64,000 nucleotides of DNA from Doryteuthis pealeii (GCA_023376005.1 CM042151.1:75620539-75684538), one strand, 5' to 3'; positions 21,610-33,065 are shown, counted from the stretch's first letter. The notes: generated from the sequence alone by a model not told the origin. Numbers and translations: made by a program.

Positions 21610-22200
21610 AAAAACAACAAAAACAAATACCGGTTTAATTTCTTGGTGAAAGGTTCGGTGTCCTTGTTTCGACCATATCAAAATTTCATTTTTTTTTTTT
21701 TAAATTAAGTTTCATATTCAGACTTTTCCTTTTGAGCATTTTTAGTTTTGGGGTTCAATGAATAGCAAGTGACACTGACAAGTGCTTCATTCCTCGAAGT
21801 AAAAAAAAAAATAACATTAAGAGTACTAAGTACTTTTACAGTAGATGACCAATAGTTAACAACCTTCCTAACCTATGGAAATGTGGTATTTTTTAGATAT
21901 CCATAAATTCTTAATAACAAAAATGGGTAGACCACAGGGCCATTCTCTACAGAAATTCAAATAAAAACCTTTCAAGAACTATTTATGTATTTTTTGTCTA
22001 GATTAAAGAATATTACTGCTTCATTTCTTTCTGTTGTTGCTGTGCCACCACCACGCAAAAAAACCCAAACTTTTTCCTTTACTTCGGAAAAAATTAAGCG
22101 AGCTTGAAGCCCCACTGCAACACCTTCTCTATTGTACGAGAGATGCTATTAAATACCTAAACTACTGAATAAACTAGATACTGCCAAAGTTGCCGCAAAA
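21500..22200. other. Unassigned low-complexity DNA
   Basis: Homopolymer A, C and T tracts (21558-21615, 21690-21702) and unassigned sequence. No gene is supported. Confidence 0.5.
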
Positions 22201-22204
22201 TGCG

Positions 22205-22680
22205 TATTTTACAAAATAAATTTGATTCTCCCCGATTGAAAACCCCTCCCCTCACAAAAAAATCAATGAATTATCCAATTTTAATGAAATTCTCAGTGTT
22301 GATTTATCAATGAATGAATTTTATAAGTTATTTTATTTCAAAACTTTCTGATTTTTTTCAAGTCACTTAATTTTGACCATCCCCCCTTAATTTTGGGGCG
22401 CAAAATATTGGTGGGGTTATATACTTTCGAAACTAATTGCAGTATAAATAAAAAGACAAAAGACTGAAGGTGTGAATAAAAGAAGAAAACAAAAATTAGG
22501 GGAGATATCCTGGTAGAAAATAAGTACCGAAAATCGGAAAATAATTTTTTTTTTACTCTTTTCGATAATTATTTAATTGGCTATTATCTTACAAAAGAAA
22601 AAATTATACATCGATATTTGTTCTGTTTAAAGGGAGGGCTAAATTTTCAATAGAGTTTTTAAAACTTTTTTTCTAACTTT
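22205..22680 (+). repeat. Repeat family G copy
   Basis: ATCAATGAATTATCCAATTT, GAAATTCTCAGTGTTGATTT, TCAAGTCACTTAATTTTGAC and GGGGCGCAAAATATT match the inverse of 13830-14290. Confidence 0.6.
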
Positions 22681-22729
22681 AACGTAATCACTAGTTCATT
22701 CAATAAACTAGTGGTTACGTTAAAGTTAG
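22673..22729. repeat. 24-bp-arm hairpin
   Basis: CTAACTTTAACGTAATCACT... (22673-22696) is mirrored by 22706-22729 with one mismatch and a 9-base loop. Confidence 0.9.
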
Positions 22730-22739
22730 GTTAGGGCTA

Positions 22740-23076
22740 AGTTCTGCTACTCTAGAAAGTGGTTGTTTCACGAAATCTTGTTTAGCACAGTAAGGGGAAA
22801 AAATTGATCCCATCTAAAAAAACAAACAAAAAAAAAAAAAACAGGCACGCACACACAGACACTGAGACACAGAGTATTTTTTTGAGAGACTTGATAGATA
22901 CAAAAACTGATTTTTAGTAAATTTACATTTAAAACCAGAGGAAGTACACTTAAAAGCTAGAACTATGGTACAGTAGTCCTCTATTATTTTTCTGTTCTGA
23001 GATTCCACAACCCACCCACCCTATGTCACTACTGTTGACCGAAGAAGGAACCCTAAATCAGTTATAATAGAATAAG
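22740..23076. other. Unassigned stretch
   Basis: No ORF, element or repeat is recognised apart from an A run near 22825. Confidence 0.5.
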
Positions 23077-23410
23077 TTTATTTACTTGCTATATATATAT
23101 ATACCAGCTTCTCTGCACGAGCAGGATACAACACAAGGTCAATTTCTTAAGCGGAGTTTAACAGGTTTGAATTAAGAGTTTTCCTTCTCCTAGTCCTAGA
23201 CTGGTTATCTAGCCAAGGTTAAAGAGCTCAGTCTGCCTTACTATTAACCCATAGCTGCAGGGAGAGTAGTTGGATGCATACCTTTCCCAAGAGTATTAGC
23301 GCTATGGAAATGTAAATAGCCTCATCCAGGATTTGAACTCGGGTCGATAAGTCCATTTCCTATGACTCTAACCATTACACCACGCTCCTCCAACTTTATT
23401 TACTTGCTAT
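23077..23410 (-). repeat. Full-length SINE-A with 16-bp TSD
   Basis: TTTATTTACTTGCTAT at 23077-23092 and 23395-23410 flank a 302-bp element. On the minus strand it begins with a tRNA-like head (GGTGTAATGGTTAGAGTC A box; CCGAGTTCAAATCC B box), then the conserved body and a TATATA tail. This copy defines the family ends. Confidence 0.9.
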
Positions 23411-23640
23411 AAGAGGGTTGACTGAAAAGTTCATAGGCTGACCAAAATACTCTCATGGAATGCGACCAAATGAGATTTACTTTTCAACATAGTCTCCTTC
23501 CCTTTGTGGTCAACACACTTCTTTAGTGTTGCAGTGCATGGAGCCCATTGGTCAAAAAATCATCAATAGCAGATATGACAATTTTTCAGCCTACCCTTGT
23601 GGATGGATATAGAAGACAGTCTTTGTAGTCTGTAGGAGAG
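23411..23640 (-). pseudogene. Mariner-type transposon end with transposase C-terminus
   Basis: 23413-23441 (GGGTTGACTGAAAAGTTCAT...) looks like a mariner terminal inverted repeat. The adjoining minus strand reads LKKCVDHKGKE and, in another frame, EGDYVEK, the ...KCVD..GDYVEK signature near the end of mariner transposases, with stops and frameshifts. The rest of the element is missing. Confidence 0.65.
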
Positions 23641-23720
23641 AAAAGGGTGGGGTTGGGTGTAGACTTAAAAAATCAATTATGTAAAAAGTAGGACCACAAC
23701 TATACCATTGTACATGCCTT

Positions 23721-24360
23721 TTCAGCGGGGGGTTAGAATATGCTGACTGTATCACTTGCAGAGGAGTAAGACCCCCCCCCCCAAAAAAAAAGGATACTAA
23801 ACTACAGTTAATGGTGAAGCTCCAAGTTCTGGATCTGTGGGGTGTGTTGAGTACTCGTTCATTGCCATTACTCTAAGGTCTACACTGATCTGGAGTTGTA
23901 TCTTAACAGGTACTACCAATCTTAGGGGAGTAGACCCCGAAAACAAATCAGGAGCTGGAGTCCCTAAGGTGGTGTGATGCTGAAATCCAGTGCTACCCAG
24001 CAACCCCTGTGACACTACTGCTGCCAAACTATTGGTTCCTTACCTTTCCTTTGGTTGACAGCGGCAGTGTAGAGAGGGGAGATTTGCTGCTTGGACAATA
24101 GCTCATCCTCCATATGAACCTACCCAGGCTATGTAGTTGAAAAAAAAAAAAAAAAATTGGACACAACACCATCATCTCTTGTAGACGGAAGGATGCCAAC
24201 ACTACCACTCCAGGTCCCATCTCTGTTTAAAAATGATTTGTATTCAATAGGGTTGTGTGCAAAAAATCCAAAGGACTTAAACACCTTCACAAAAAAAGGA
24301 AATATGAACATGCAATGAATTCCCATACCCATGGGCATAAAATAACCCTAGATGGTTTGA
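23721..24360 (+). repeat. Family C retroposon, variant C2
   Basis: GGGGTTAGAATATGCTGACT and TTGCAGAGGAGTAAGACC at the 5' end, AATGGTGAAGCTCCAAG, then the C2-specific block (GGAGTCCCTAAGGTGG...CATCCTCCATATGAACC) and the tail AAATAACCCTAGATGG. The C2 block is inserted relative to ordinary copies. Confidence 0.65.
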
Positions 24361-25265
24361 TCTGTCCTTTTTCAGATGTCCCTAGGGTCATGTAGTGTTT
24401 GTCAGTCTGTGTTGTGTGGCTTAGTGTGTGTCTGTCACAAACAAAGGAATACAGCTAATGCCAGTATGTATAAACACTAGCAGGACCTGTGGATATACCA
24501 CAGTATGATAATTTAATTATTACAACATTTGATATGTTTACTTAAGAGCTATTGCAAAATAGTTCACTATGTAAAAATTATAATAATCTTGATTTAACTC
24601 TCACTCACACTTTCTTAAAAGGGAAGGTTGTAAAATATCTACATTGATTTCCTGATAAAAATCTGGGAGGAGGCGTTTAAGATATCTACACTAATTTGCT
24701 GACAAAAAAGTGACAAAAACATAACAGAAAATATCTAAGTTGGGCCAGAAATTCGCCTGATGCTGGCTCCCTAAAACATAGCCTAAATTAAGACAGGAGG
24801 CCGGGACGACATAAGACCAAAATTACCAAAATATATTCCGTAATTCACAATTTCAATATTACAAACAAAACAAACCTGTAACTTTTATTTTTGTTTTCAA
24901 TTCATTTTATTTTTACATTGAGCATTTGAGCAACGCAAGACCATTTGGAGTGTTTCATTTTTAAAATTGGGTGAAATAAAATGGGACAAATAAGAAATCT
25001 GCAATTAAGCGACACCAGATAATCTGGATTTACAATTTTTGCATTGCATCTTGAACAATTTGGATGGTCCCATTTTTAACCAGAAGGTGTTACAGGATGA
25101 TAACGGATGGGAGATTTAGGAACAAGCATATTAATATATAGATTTGTTATTTTATTACTTATTTTTGTTTTTAAAATAATTGATTGTTTGATTTTTTAAT
25201 GGCATACCAATCCATCTAGGGTTAATATTATTTAGATTTTCAGACTCTTTTTGCCATCTTTATTG
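24360..25265. other. Unassigned stretch
   Basis: No gene is recognised. AAAATATCTACATTGATTTCCTG and GATATCTACACTAATTTGC-like segments near 24635 and 24685 are a short diverged repeat pair. Confidence 0.45.
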
Positions 25266-25269
25266 TTAT

Positions 25270-25920
25270 ATACACAGTGTTTCGTTTGATATGCCCTCTG
25301 GCCTTCTTCGGGTATTTCTTTTGAACTCTGGAGTCTTCATGAAACTTCGAACTGAACCCTTTATTTAATACATTGGGGTATATTGTTCTCATTCCGTTAA
25401 CCATGACTGGGTATAAGTGTTAAGCTATGTTAAGTATTGTGTGTTATTTTCGCCTGTAGTCAGGATTGAACCTGCAACCTCCAGATGATTGTCACTTGTC
25501 ACATTGTGCATATAACTGTAAAGTTTTTAAATGCCATCCTTGGCCAGTTGAAAAGGGCTTAAAGAAAGTCTTGTGTTATGGAATCCTTTGGTAAGGGTAT
25601 AAGTCCTATCCTGCGTATTGGTAAAGGTCCAGTGATTTAGTCCTATGTCTGTCATCGAAGAATGTTGCAGTAATTATGACCAGTAAGGTCGGTTTAAGTA
25701 TTGTATCAACCTCAGAGTACTGCCAGTGATTGGTCACATAATTCTGGCCTAGTCTATAAGTAGGAGCGGGCATTTAGCACACATCTTATGTCGAAATTCT
25801 CAACAATAACAATAAATATGAGGGAAACAGTGCGTAAAATCTAAATAATACAAACTATCACAACTCATCTAAAAAATTCAGGCAAATATCATCTAGGGTT
25901 ATTTTAAACCTAGAGGTTAG
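25270..25920 (+). mobile_element. LTR-B-like repeat, copy 2
   Basis: Contains the promoter-like CTATAAGTAGGAGC at about 25756 and AACAATAAATATG (poly(A)-type signal) near 25806, then ATACAAACTATCACAACTCATC. The start carries GCCCTCTGGCCTTCTTCGGG, a block also seen at 46375. Confidence 0.5.
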
Positions 25921-25939
25921 AGAAAATTTGGCTCAGGCG

Positions 25940-26144
25940 GCAACACCATGAAGACAAGAGGTCCAGAAGAAAGCAGCAGCAACAAAGCACCAGCACATCA
26001 ACATCTTCAGGGACAGCCTTCACATGCAACATTTGTGGTCGAGAATGTTTTTCAAACAGTGGACTTCACAGTCACAGGAGGCACTGTAACTTCAGGGGCA
26101 CAAAAAACTATATTATAGTCTTTCTCGGACTGAAATGCCAATAG
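25940..26144 (+). pseudogene. LINE C-terminal tail with C2HC zinc finger
   Basis: A Gln/Ser/Thr-rich run (QQQQSTSTSTSSGTA) leads into FTCNICGRECFSNSGLHSH then RRHC, a CX2C-X12-H-X4-C finger, and stops about 18 codons later (TAG 26142-26144). Such a single C2HC finger just before the stop is the usual C-terminal end of a large class of animal LINEs, where it is thought to bind nucleic acid. The upstream reverse transcriptase is not present. Confidence 0.6.
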
Positions 26145-26274
26145 AGGTTAGGGAATTGCATTCATTGTATGTTCATGTTTACATTTTTTGTATAGTTGCT
26201 TCTTGAGAGTTTTTTTTTTATTTAAAAAAAATTTTTTTTTTACATGGTTCAATCGAACACAAATAATTTTTGAA

Positions 26275-26875
26275 TAGATCTATTTGACACGTAGATGGGA
26301 CTTGAACAGGTGCCACCATTCTAGGCCAGAATGGAGCTGGGATTAATGTCAATGAAGGGCTACTCCAAAGTTACCTAGATGATAGATCTCCAGATGCTGT
26401 TTATTGTCATAGTCAGGACACCCCTGTTTGGGTGGGGGGTACCTATATAATTGTCCCGACAATGTTGCTTTTATGGCAAACCTCCAACCCTATTTTTCAA
26501 ATCATATATGTGCGAGAAAAAGTGGTGACTGAAGGTCTCAGTGTCCTGGCTATGACATTAAACTGTACCTAGTGATGAGGTTCTAATTCTGGAGCTCTGG
26601 GGAGTGTGGAGTACCCCTTCATTGCCATTACTCCCAGGTCCACTCTGACTTGGAGTTGTAGTACTTGTTAGGATCTCATCTATGGGTCAAATAGATTTGT
26701 TTCAAAATTATATGTATTCGATATGACAGTGTGCAAAAAACAGAAAAACAAAACTTCTCTCATAAAACAACTACACAACAAAATGTAAATAGGGATATAC
26801 AATGAATGTGATTCCCTAACCTCTGGGTATAAAATAACCCTAGACAGGTTGACATGCTGTTAAAACCAATCTATT
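26275..26875 (+). repeat. Family C retroposon with mixed flanks
   Basis: GACTGAAGGTCTCAGTGTCC, TCTGGAGCTCTGGGGAGTG, CATTGCCATTACTCCCAGGT and tail AAATAACCCTAGACAGG. 26275-26340 is an inverted family C segment, so two pieces meet head to head. Confidence 0.6.
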
Positions 26876-26924
26876 CTTGTTTAGCCATATGATTTTGACA
26901 TGTTATGTTATTTTAGTTGTGGGT

Positions 26925-27060
26925 TAAATAAGAGGACATACTGGGCTCTTTAGCCTTGGCTGAGACAACTCTGAATTCAATTCTCCACTGCTTTGTAACA
27001 ATACTGACTTTTGGAGTAAATCCTGAAGAAAACTCAGATGTAGGAGTTCCAAATTTTCTA
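26925..27060 (+). repeat. SINE-A fragment
   Basis: GTTAAATAAGAGGACATACT then GGGCTCTTTAGCCTTGGCTG and CTCTGAATTCAATTC. Diverged and truncated. Confidence 0.5.
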
Positions 27061-27154
27061 ATTTCCCCCAGGGAATATTTGTAGCATATCAGATTTTAAA
27101 AATTCCTAAAACTTAACTTTTTTTTTTTTTTTTTTAGAAAGGAATGTATGTTTT

Positions 27155-27400
27155 TACTCAACCCCTCCATCATGGGCAGGATGTGACACAAGCAGAGTAC
27201 TGCTGGTTTGAATTCTGCATTCTCCTTCTCTTAGGTTGGTTGTCTTACCGTGGCTAAAGAATCTAAAGAGTCTTCTCTACTATTTATCCATAGCTGAGGG
27301 GGTAGGGCATTAGTGTGAAGTGAAATGCAAACAGTCTTGTCCAGGATTTGAACTCTGGTTGATGATTCTATTTCACACCATACTATGATGATAACAATGA
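27155..27400 (-). repeat. SINE-A
   Basis: CAACCCCTCCATCATGGGC, GGATGTGACACAAG, CTTCTCTTAGGTTGGTTG, CTACTATTTATCCATAGC and a minus-strand B box (CCAGGATTTGAACTC). Confidence 0.7.
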
Positions 27401-27429
27401 CACTAAACTAACTTCCATTGTCTTTCCGC

Positions 27430-27972
27430 CCTGTTGGCTGCACCTCTGCAGAGGGGTAAGACTCCCCCAGTGGGTCTACCTGTTGCTCATAGGTGGCAAC
27501 CCATGATGCTTAAGGATGGAACCCAGTTGGCTGAGCAGTCTATGACATGCCACACACCACTTTGGCCCTTACTTAGGCTAGACGGGTGGTCGGAGAGGCC
27601 CCCTCCAATCAATTGGCTAGTCACGTTAAGCCCTAGCACCTATATGATTGCCCCAACTCTATTGCACTTATGGCCAGCCCAAACCCTTTTTATCATATGG
27701 GTGCTAGAAGGCATGTTCTGGGAATGATGTTAAACTATTTGATGTTGAGGTTCCAGTTCTGGAGGTCTGGGGAATGTGGAGCACCCCTTCATCACCATTG
27801 CTCCCAAGTCCACTCTGACCCGGAGTGGTAGTACCTGTTAGGGTCCCATCTATGGGTTATATAGAAAAAAATGTGTTTATAAAGAATTGAATACCCATCA
27901 AGAATTAATTTATTTCAAAACTTTGTCGAAAGATGACCCACCAGGGTTGATATTCTGTAAAACAAAACAAAC
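27430..27972 (+). repeat. Family C retroposon, near complete
   Basis: CCCTGTTGGCTGCACC through GTTGATATTCTGTAAAAC plus AAACAAAC. The chance ORF from 27434 is shared with other copies only in part and carries no domain. Confidence 0.8.
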
Positions 27973-28004
27973 ACGAGTAGGATGTGACACAAGGTCAATT
28001 TTTA

Positions 28005-28450
28005 AGTTGAGTCTGACCCAGATTGGTAGTACCTGTTAGGGTTAAATAGTAAAATATTTTTATGAAAAAAAAAAAAAAATTGAGTATCCATTAAGATTGA
28101 ATTTATTTCAAAACTTTGTTTTATGGCATATCAACCTCAATGGGTTATTTTATGCCAACAAACCAAATCAAAAAATCTATTGTCTTTTTGAACTATTCAG
28201 TAATGGTGGTGGTGGTGGTGCTGGGGAGTCTTTGTGACTTAATGGCTAACATGCTAGACTGTGACATTGTAGTAATTGAGTTTGAACTCCAGTTACACTA
28301 TTATGTTCACTTTCGGACTAATACCCTTGGGAAAAATATGAGCCCCTTCATCCCCCAGCTATGGGGTAAATAGTACCATTACTGTTCTTCTACAAGAATG
28401 GTTTTGGTATTGAATAACCTATGAAGAGTTATTTCCTATGAGTCTAACAT
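28005..28450 (+). repeat. Family C 3' fragment followed by a tRNA-headed SINE
   Basis: 28010-28160 is the family C 3' end. 28218-28440 has an A-box-like TGACTTAATGGCTAAC and B-box-like GAGTTTGAACTCC, then CTAATACCCTTGGG and CAGCTATGGGGTAAATAGTA of SINE-A, ending in a distinct 3' part (CTGTTCTTCTACAAGAATGG) that recurs inverted at 34325 and 35405. Confidence 0.6.
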
Positions 28451-28618
28451 AAACAAAGGGGAACCATTCTTGACTGATAAATTATTTATTTATTTTCCCA
28501 TTAAACTAACCCTTAACCCTAACTCCTAACCCTAACCCAGTCTTCTTTTTTCCTAGTAGATCAATAAATAATTTATCAGTCTGGAGTGGTTCCCCTTTGT
28601 CTATGTTAGACTTATAGC
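28437..28618. repeat. Inverted repeat with telomere-like motif in the loop
   Basis: Left arm 28439-28495 (GAGTCTAACATAAACAAAGG...) is mirrored by 28562-28616. The loop holds AACCCTTAACCCTAACTCC then TAACCCTAACCC, i.e. degenerate CCCTAA repeats. Confidence 0.8.
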
Positions 28619-28723
28619 AAATAACCACATGAAGGTTGATATGCCATTAAACAAAGAAACCAAACCTATTCTGTGGTGTAAACTTGAAGCCTTAAACCTA
28701 ATATTATTTTGCTTGCCTCTTGA

Positions 28724-28950
28724 ATGTTAACCATAAAATACTAATTAGAATCCTTCATAGATAGAAGCATCGATATCATCATGGACCAATGTTAACTATA
28801 AAATGCTAATTAGAATCCTTCCTGAATAGAAGCATTGATATCATCAAGGACCAATGTTAATTAGAATCTTTCAATCCTTCCTGAATAGAAGCATCGATAT
28901 CATCATGGACCAATGTTAATTAGAATCTTTCAATCCTTCATATCATCATG
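28724..28950. repeat. Diverged tandem repeat, about 60-80 bp unit
   Basis: AATGTTAA...CTAATTAGAATCCTTC...GAAGCATCGATATCATCATG occurs about four times with internal deletions. Confidence 0.8.
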
Positions 28951-29187
28951 TGTTGTTGTAACAACAGGAATCCTAAGAAGATCATGGGTTATATAATTCC
29001 CAACTTAATTAAGTGCATTGACAAGGAATGAGATTATGTTGAAAATATTTGTTTTATAAAATGACTACTTTTTTTTCTTTTCCTCATTAGTCTAAGGACC
29101 TATTGATTTACCTACATATATCTCTTCTCACTTTGCTATTATTTTCAACTACATTATTATTTTAACTTACTTTTTGGCTGCTCTCTT

Positions 29188-29390
29188 AGCTAAAGAAAAT
29201 ATAACAGAATTTAAGAGGCTTTTCTTTTTTCCTCTTTTAAGTCTAAGTCTCCAGTTCTGGGAGAAGTAACAGATTTGAAAATTATTAGTACAGAATTCCC
29301 GTCTGAATATTTTTAAACAAATTGTTATAACCATTAAAGGCACTCATAGCATAGTGTAGTGATTATCGTCATAGAAAGTAATTAATATAG
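29188..29390. repeat. Local segmental duplication, unit 1
   Basis: AGCTAAAGAAAATATAACAG...CTCCAGTTCTGGGAGAAG...AACCATTAAAGGCACTC matches 30184-30360 at about 1 kb distance. Family C sits between the two units. Confidence 0.8.
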
Positions 29391-29411
29391 TAATTATTTT
29401 TCATTTATTCA

Positions 29412-30005
29412 TCCGCCCTGTCGGTGGGGCATTAGAATGCACCTCTGCAGAGGGGTAAGACTCCCCCAATGGGGCCACCTGTTGGCCGTGGGTGGCGACC
29501 CATGATGCTTAAGGATAGAGCTCAGGTGGATGAGCAGTTCATGACTTGCAATACTCCACTTTGGCCCTATCTTGGGCTAGACGGGCGGTCGGAGAGGCCC
29601 CCTCAGATCAATCGGCTGGTCACGTCAAGCCCTAGCACCTATATGATTTTCCCAACCCCATTGCCCTTATGGCAAGCCCCAACCCCTTTTTATCATATGG
29701 GTGCTAGAAGGTGGTGGCTGCGGGTCTACATGTCCTGGGAATGACGTTAAACTCTATCTGATGGTGAGGTTCCAGTTTTGGAGGTTTGGGGAATGTGGAG
29801 CACCCCTTCATCACCATTGCTCCCTGGTCCACTCTGACCCGGAGTGGTAGTACCTGTTAGGGTCCCATCTATGGGTTAAATAGAAAAATGTATTTATAAA
29901 AAAATTGTATTATCCATTAAGAATTGATTTATTTCAAAACTTTATCGGCATTAAATGACCCACTGAAGTTGATATGCCATAAAACAAAACAAACAAGCAA
30001 ACAAT
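29412..30005 (+). repeat. Family C retroposon, near complete
   Basis: GCCCTGTCGGTGGGGC at the start and GTTGATATGCCATAAAAC plus AAACAAACAAGC at the end, about 590 bp. One of the cleanest copies. Confidence 0.85.
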
Positions 30006-30183
30006 CATTTATTCATACATTGAGATTAAACAGACCAAATTTGTGCCCTGTAAACAAGGCTTAGAATATGCATATGTAGCCCCTGCAAAGGGGTAAGACC
30101 CCCACTAAAGGGGTATTCTGGGCAATAATTTACTCAATCCTGTTCGTCACTGGTAGGATGTGACACAAGGTTGGTTACTCTTT

Positions 30184-30360
30184 AGCTAAAGAAAATATAA
30201 CAGAATTTAAGAGTTTTTTTCTCTTTCTTTTTTAAGCTAAGTCTCCAGTTCTGGGAAAAGTAACATATTTGAAAATTATCAGTACACGATTCCTGTTGGA
30301 ATATTTTTAGACAAATTGTTGTAACCTTTAAAGGCACTCATTGTGTAGTGGTTAACAGTG
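30184..30360. repeat. Local segmental duplication, unit 2
   Basis: Second copy of 29188-29390; lies beside SINE-A fragments. Confidence 0.8.
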
Positions 30361-30865
30361 TTCAAGTCCTGATCAAGGCTGTTTGCATTTCACATAGTGC
30401 CAATACCCTTGGTAAATTCCTTCACCACAGATAGGATGTGACATAAGGTTGCAACTATGGGGCAATAGTAATGGATCTGTGAGACTAGCTTGCTAATAAT
30501 TACACCATGATAGGACACCCTTTACATACCTAACCTGTTTGCCATGTGTAGGATGTGACACAAGGTTGCATGTATGGGGCATCCAGCAAGGATTGAACTC
30601 TTTATTCAGTAGTAATGGATCTGTGAGACTAGCTTGCTAATAATTATACCACAATAGGATGCCTTACCTGTCGGAAAGGTATGAATCCAACTATTCTTCT
30701 TCCAGCTGTGCATAAATAGTAGGGCAGACTGGGCTCTTTAACCTTGGTTAGACAACCAGTCTAGAAAGGAAACTGTGAATTCAAACCTGTTAAACTCCAC
30801 TTAAGAAACTGAGCTTGTGTCACATCCTACTTGTGTGAAAGGGATGGTAAATATATATATACATG
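30360..30865 (+). repeat. SINE-A fragments with a 120-bp internal duplication
   Basis: AGTAATGGATCTGTGAGAC plus TAGCTTGCTAATAATTA occurs at 30467 and 30609, each after GGATGTGACA(T/C)AAGGTTGCA. A more ordinary SINE-A body follows at 30675-30865. Confidence 0.65.
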
Positions 30866-30881
30866 TACAGAAAAATGAGAA

Positions 30882-31095
30882 TTTCCAGACAGTGAGGGAG
30901 ACTATCCCCTTCTCACTAGCGCCAGACCAAGGAGATTGTTTTTGCATTTGAGGTGGAGCAACACACCTACCATCAGCTCCTTACTTCACCACACAGATCC
31001 CTGTGCTACTCATACACTGAGTTGGTGATGGGTCAGTATCGGACCAGGGACCTTGCGGTTTCTAGGCAGATGCTCTACTGACTGAGCTAAAACCA
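30882..31095 (-). repeat. SINE-B
   Basis: AGTGAGGGAGACTATCCCC, TAGCGCCAGACCAAGGAG, CACACAGATCCCTGTGC and a minus-strand tRNA-like head ending at GACTGAGCTAAAACC. Confidence 0.8.
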
Positions 31096-31625
31096 GCAAA
31101 TGAAAGTGCGTCAGGTTAAGAGAATATTGATAGCGATGGATTGTCAGTAGATGAAAATATCAACCATGTTGTTGTCATTTAATAAACTTAGATTAATTTG
31201 GCAAATGGCATGATATATGAGGAACCCAGTTAGAATCAAACTCACTAGTAATGGTCTGGTAGCTCAATAACCATCATACTACCCTGTCGGCTGAGGAGAA
31301 GAATATGCTGCAGAGATGCTGATAGGTAAGCGTCCTGTGTTCCTGACGCATAAAAATCTAAAAGGACACAGTAAAATCATATCCATGTGTTCCAGTGTTT
31401 TTCTTTTTTCTTCCCTCAACATTTCAAGCTAACTGTAAATACATTTCAATAGTTTCTTAGAAATGATTTACACAGGATAGGTTACAAAGAAGGAGTTAGC
31501 CGGCTTTAGTTGTTTCCCCAGATTATAAATGAAAACCCTACAATCTATTAAGAAACTTTAGTGGGGACCCATTAATTTTCCCAGAGACAAATATGTGTGT
31601 CCCAGGATGCACTAAATCAAAAAGC
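31095..31625. other. Unassigned stretch
   Basis: A short family C head-like piece (CCCTGTCGGCTGAGG, 31282) is visible; otherwise nothing is recognised. Confidence 0.4.
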
Positions 31626-31627
31626 TA

Positions 31628-32135
31628 TCAGCATCACTGCACTGACTGCACCTCTGTAGAGGGATAAAATCCCCCCAATGGGAATCTTGGTGGCTGAGCA
31701 GTCCATGACATACAACACTCCACTTTGGCCCTTACTTGGGCTAAACAGGCAGCCGAAGAGGACCTCTCTAATCAGTCGGCTGGTCAAGACAAGCCCTAAC
31801 ACCTATATGATTGTCCCAACCCTATTACTCTCATGGCAAGACCCCCAACCCATTTTATCATATATGTGCTAGAAGGCGGTGGCTGAGGTCTTAGAGTCCT
31901 GGGTGTGACGTTAAAGTCTATCTAATGGTGAAGTTTCAATTCTGGCACTCTGGGGAGTGTGGAGTACCCCTTCATCGCCATTACTCTTAAGGTCACATCT
32001 ATGGGTTAAATAGAAAAAAAAAAATGTTTTAAAAAAATGAGATGTAAAAATAGAATACCTATCAAAAATAGATAAAGCAAAACATCTTTGACATAAAATG
32101 ACTCCATAAGGGCTGACATACTGTAAAATCCAACC
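31628..32135 (+). repeat. Family C retroposon, diverged
   Basis: CACTGACTGCACCTCTGTAG through TAAGGGCTGACATACTGTAA. Internal deletions relative to other copies. Confidence 0.7.
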
Positions 32136-32269
32136 AACCAACCTAAATAAAAAAAGTTCCCTAATTGACCAAAACTAAGCAAATTTAGTCAAATATTGCA
32201 TAATGGTTTGAGCGTAGTTGTGAGTGACACAAAACAGCCTCCTGAGCTTAGTGCAAAGTCACGCTACAC

Positions 32270-32835
32270 ATAGTGCTTGTGGTGTATTGGTTATTGTTGT
32301 AGTAAATGAACACGGTGACCTGAGTTCAAATTCTGGACAAGGCTAGTTGCATTTCATGTTGTGCTAATACTCCTGGGAAAGGTTTGAATCCAACTATTCT
32401 CCCTCCAACTATGAGTAAATAGTAGGGCAGACTGGGCTCTTTAACCTTGGTATGTATAACCAGACAAGGAGAATAAAAAAACTCTAAATTCAAACTCCAC
32501 TTAAAAATTGACCTTGTGTCACATCCTACTCGTGTTTGTTTTGTTTTACAGAATATCAACCTTGGTGGGTCATTTTTCGACAAAGTTTGGAAATAAATTA
32601 ATTCTTGATGGGTACTCAATTTTTTTTATAAACACATTTTTTTCTATTTAACCCATAGATGGGACCCTAACAGGTACTACCACTCCGGGTCAGAGTGGAC
32701 CAGGGAGCAATGGTGATGAAGGGGTGCTCCACATTCCCCAGACCTCCAGAACTGGAACCTCACCATATCAGATAGTTTAACATCATACACAGGACATCCT
32801 ACTTGTGTGGAGGGGTTGGTAATTACATACAAATG
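32270..32835 (+). repeat. SINE-A interrupted by a 5'-truncated family C with 14-bp TSD
   Basis: SINE-A with tRNA-like head (GTGGTGTATTGGTTATTG; GAGTTCAAATTCTGG) runs to 32534. ACATCCTACT(C/T)GTG at 32521-32534 and 32794-32807 flanks a minus-strand family C (32535-32793) cut off at its 5' end. SINE-A resumes with TGGAGGGGTTGGTAATTA. This shows family C inserts as a retroposon. Confidence 0.85.
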
Positions 32836-32874
32836 GTAAACTCACTAGTCAGAAATAAACATGAGTGTTTTTTA

Positions 32875-33065
32875 GGTATACCCAAATTTTCATTTCATTT
32901 TAAAAACAAATTAAAATTAATTAAATCAATTTATTAAAACCGGATAATTCCCTGATTTTTAGTAAATTTTTTTTGAAATGGGGGGTTTAAATTTGTTTTG
33001 TAAAAACACGGATTTTTCTACAAATTGGGTATACCTAGTGTTTTTTTTTTTTTTTTTTTTTTTTA
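32875..33065 (-). repeat. Family G fragment and poly-T
   Basis: ATAATTCCCTGATTTTTAGT is the inverse of the family G end. A run of about 24 T follows at 33041-33064. Confidence 0.6.

Noticed and set aside
29469..29744. ORFs shared among family C copies (also 27434, 33728, 52729)
   Set aside because: Recurring only because the repeat recurs; frames are broken differently in each copy and no domain is seen.
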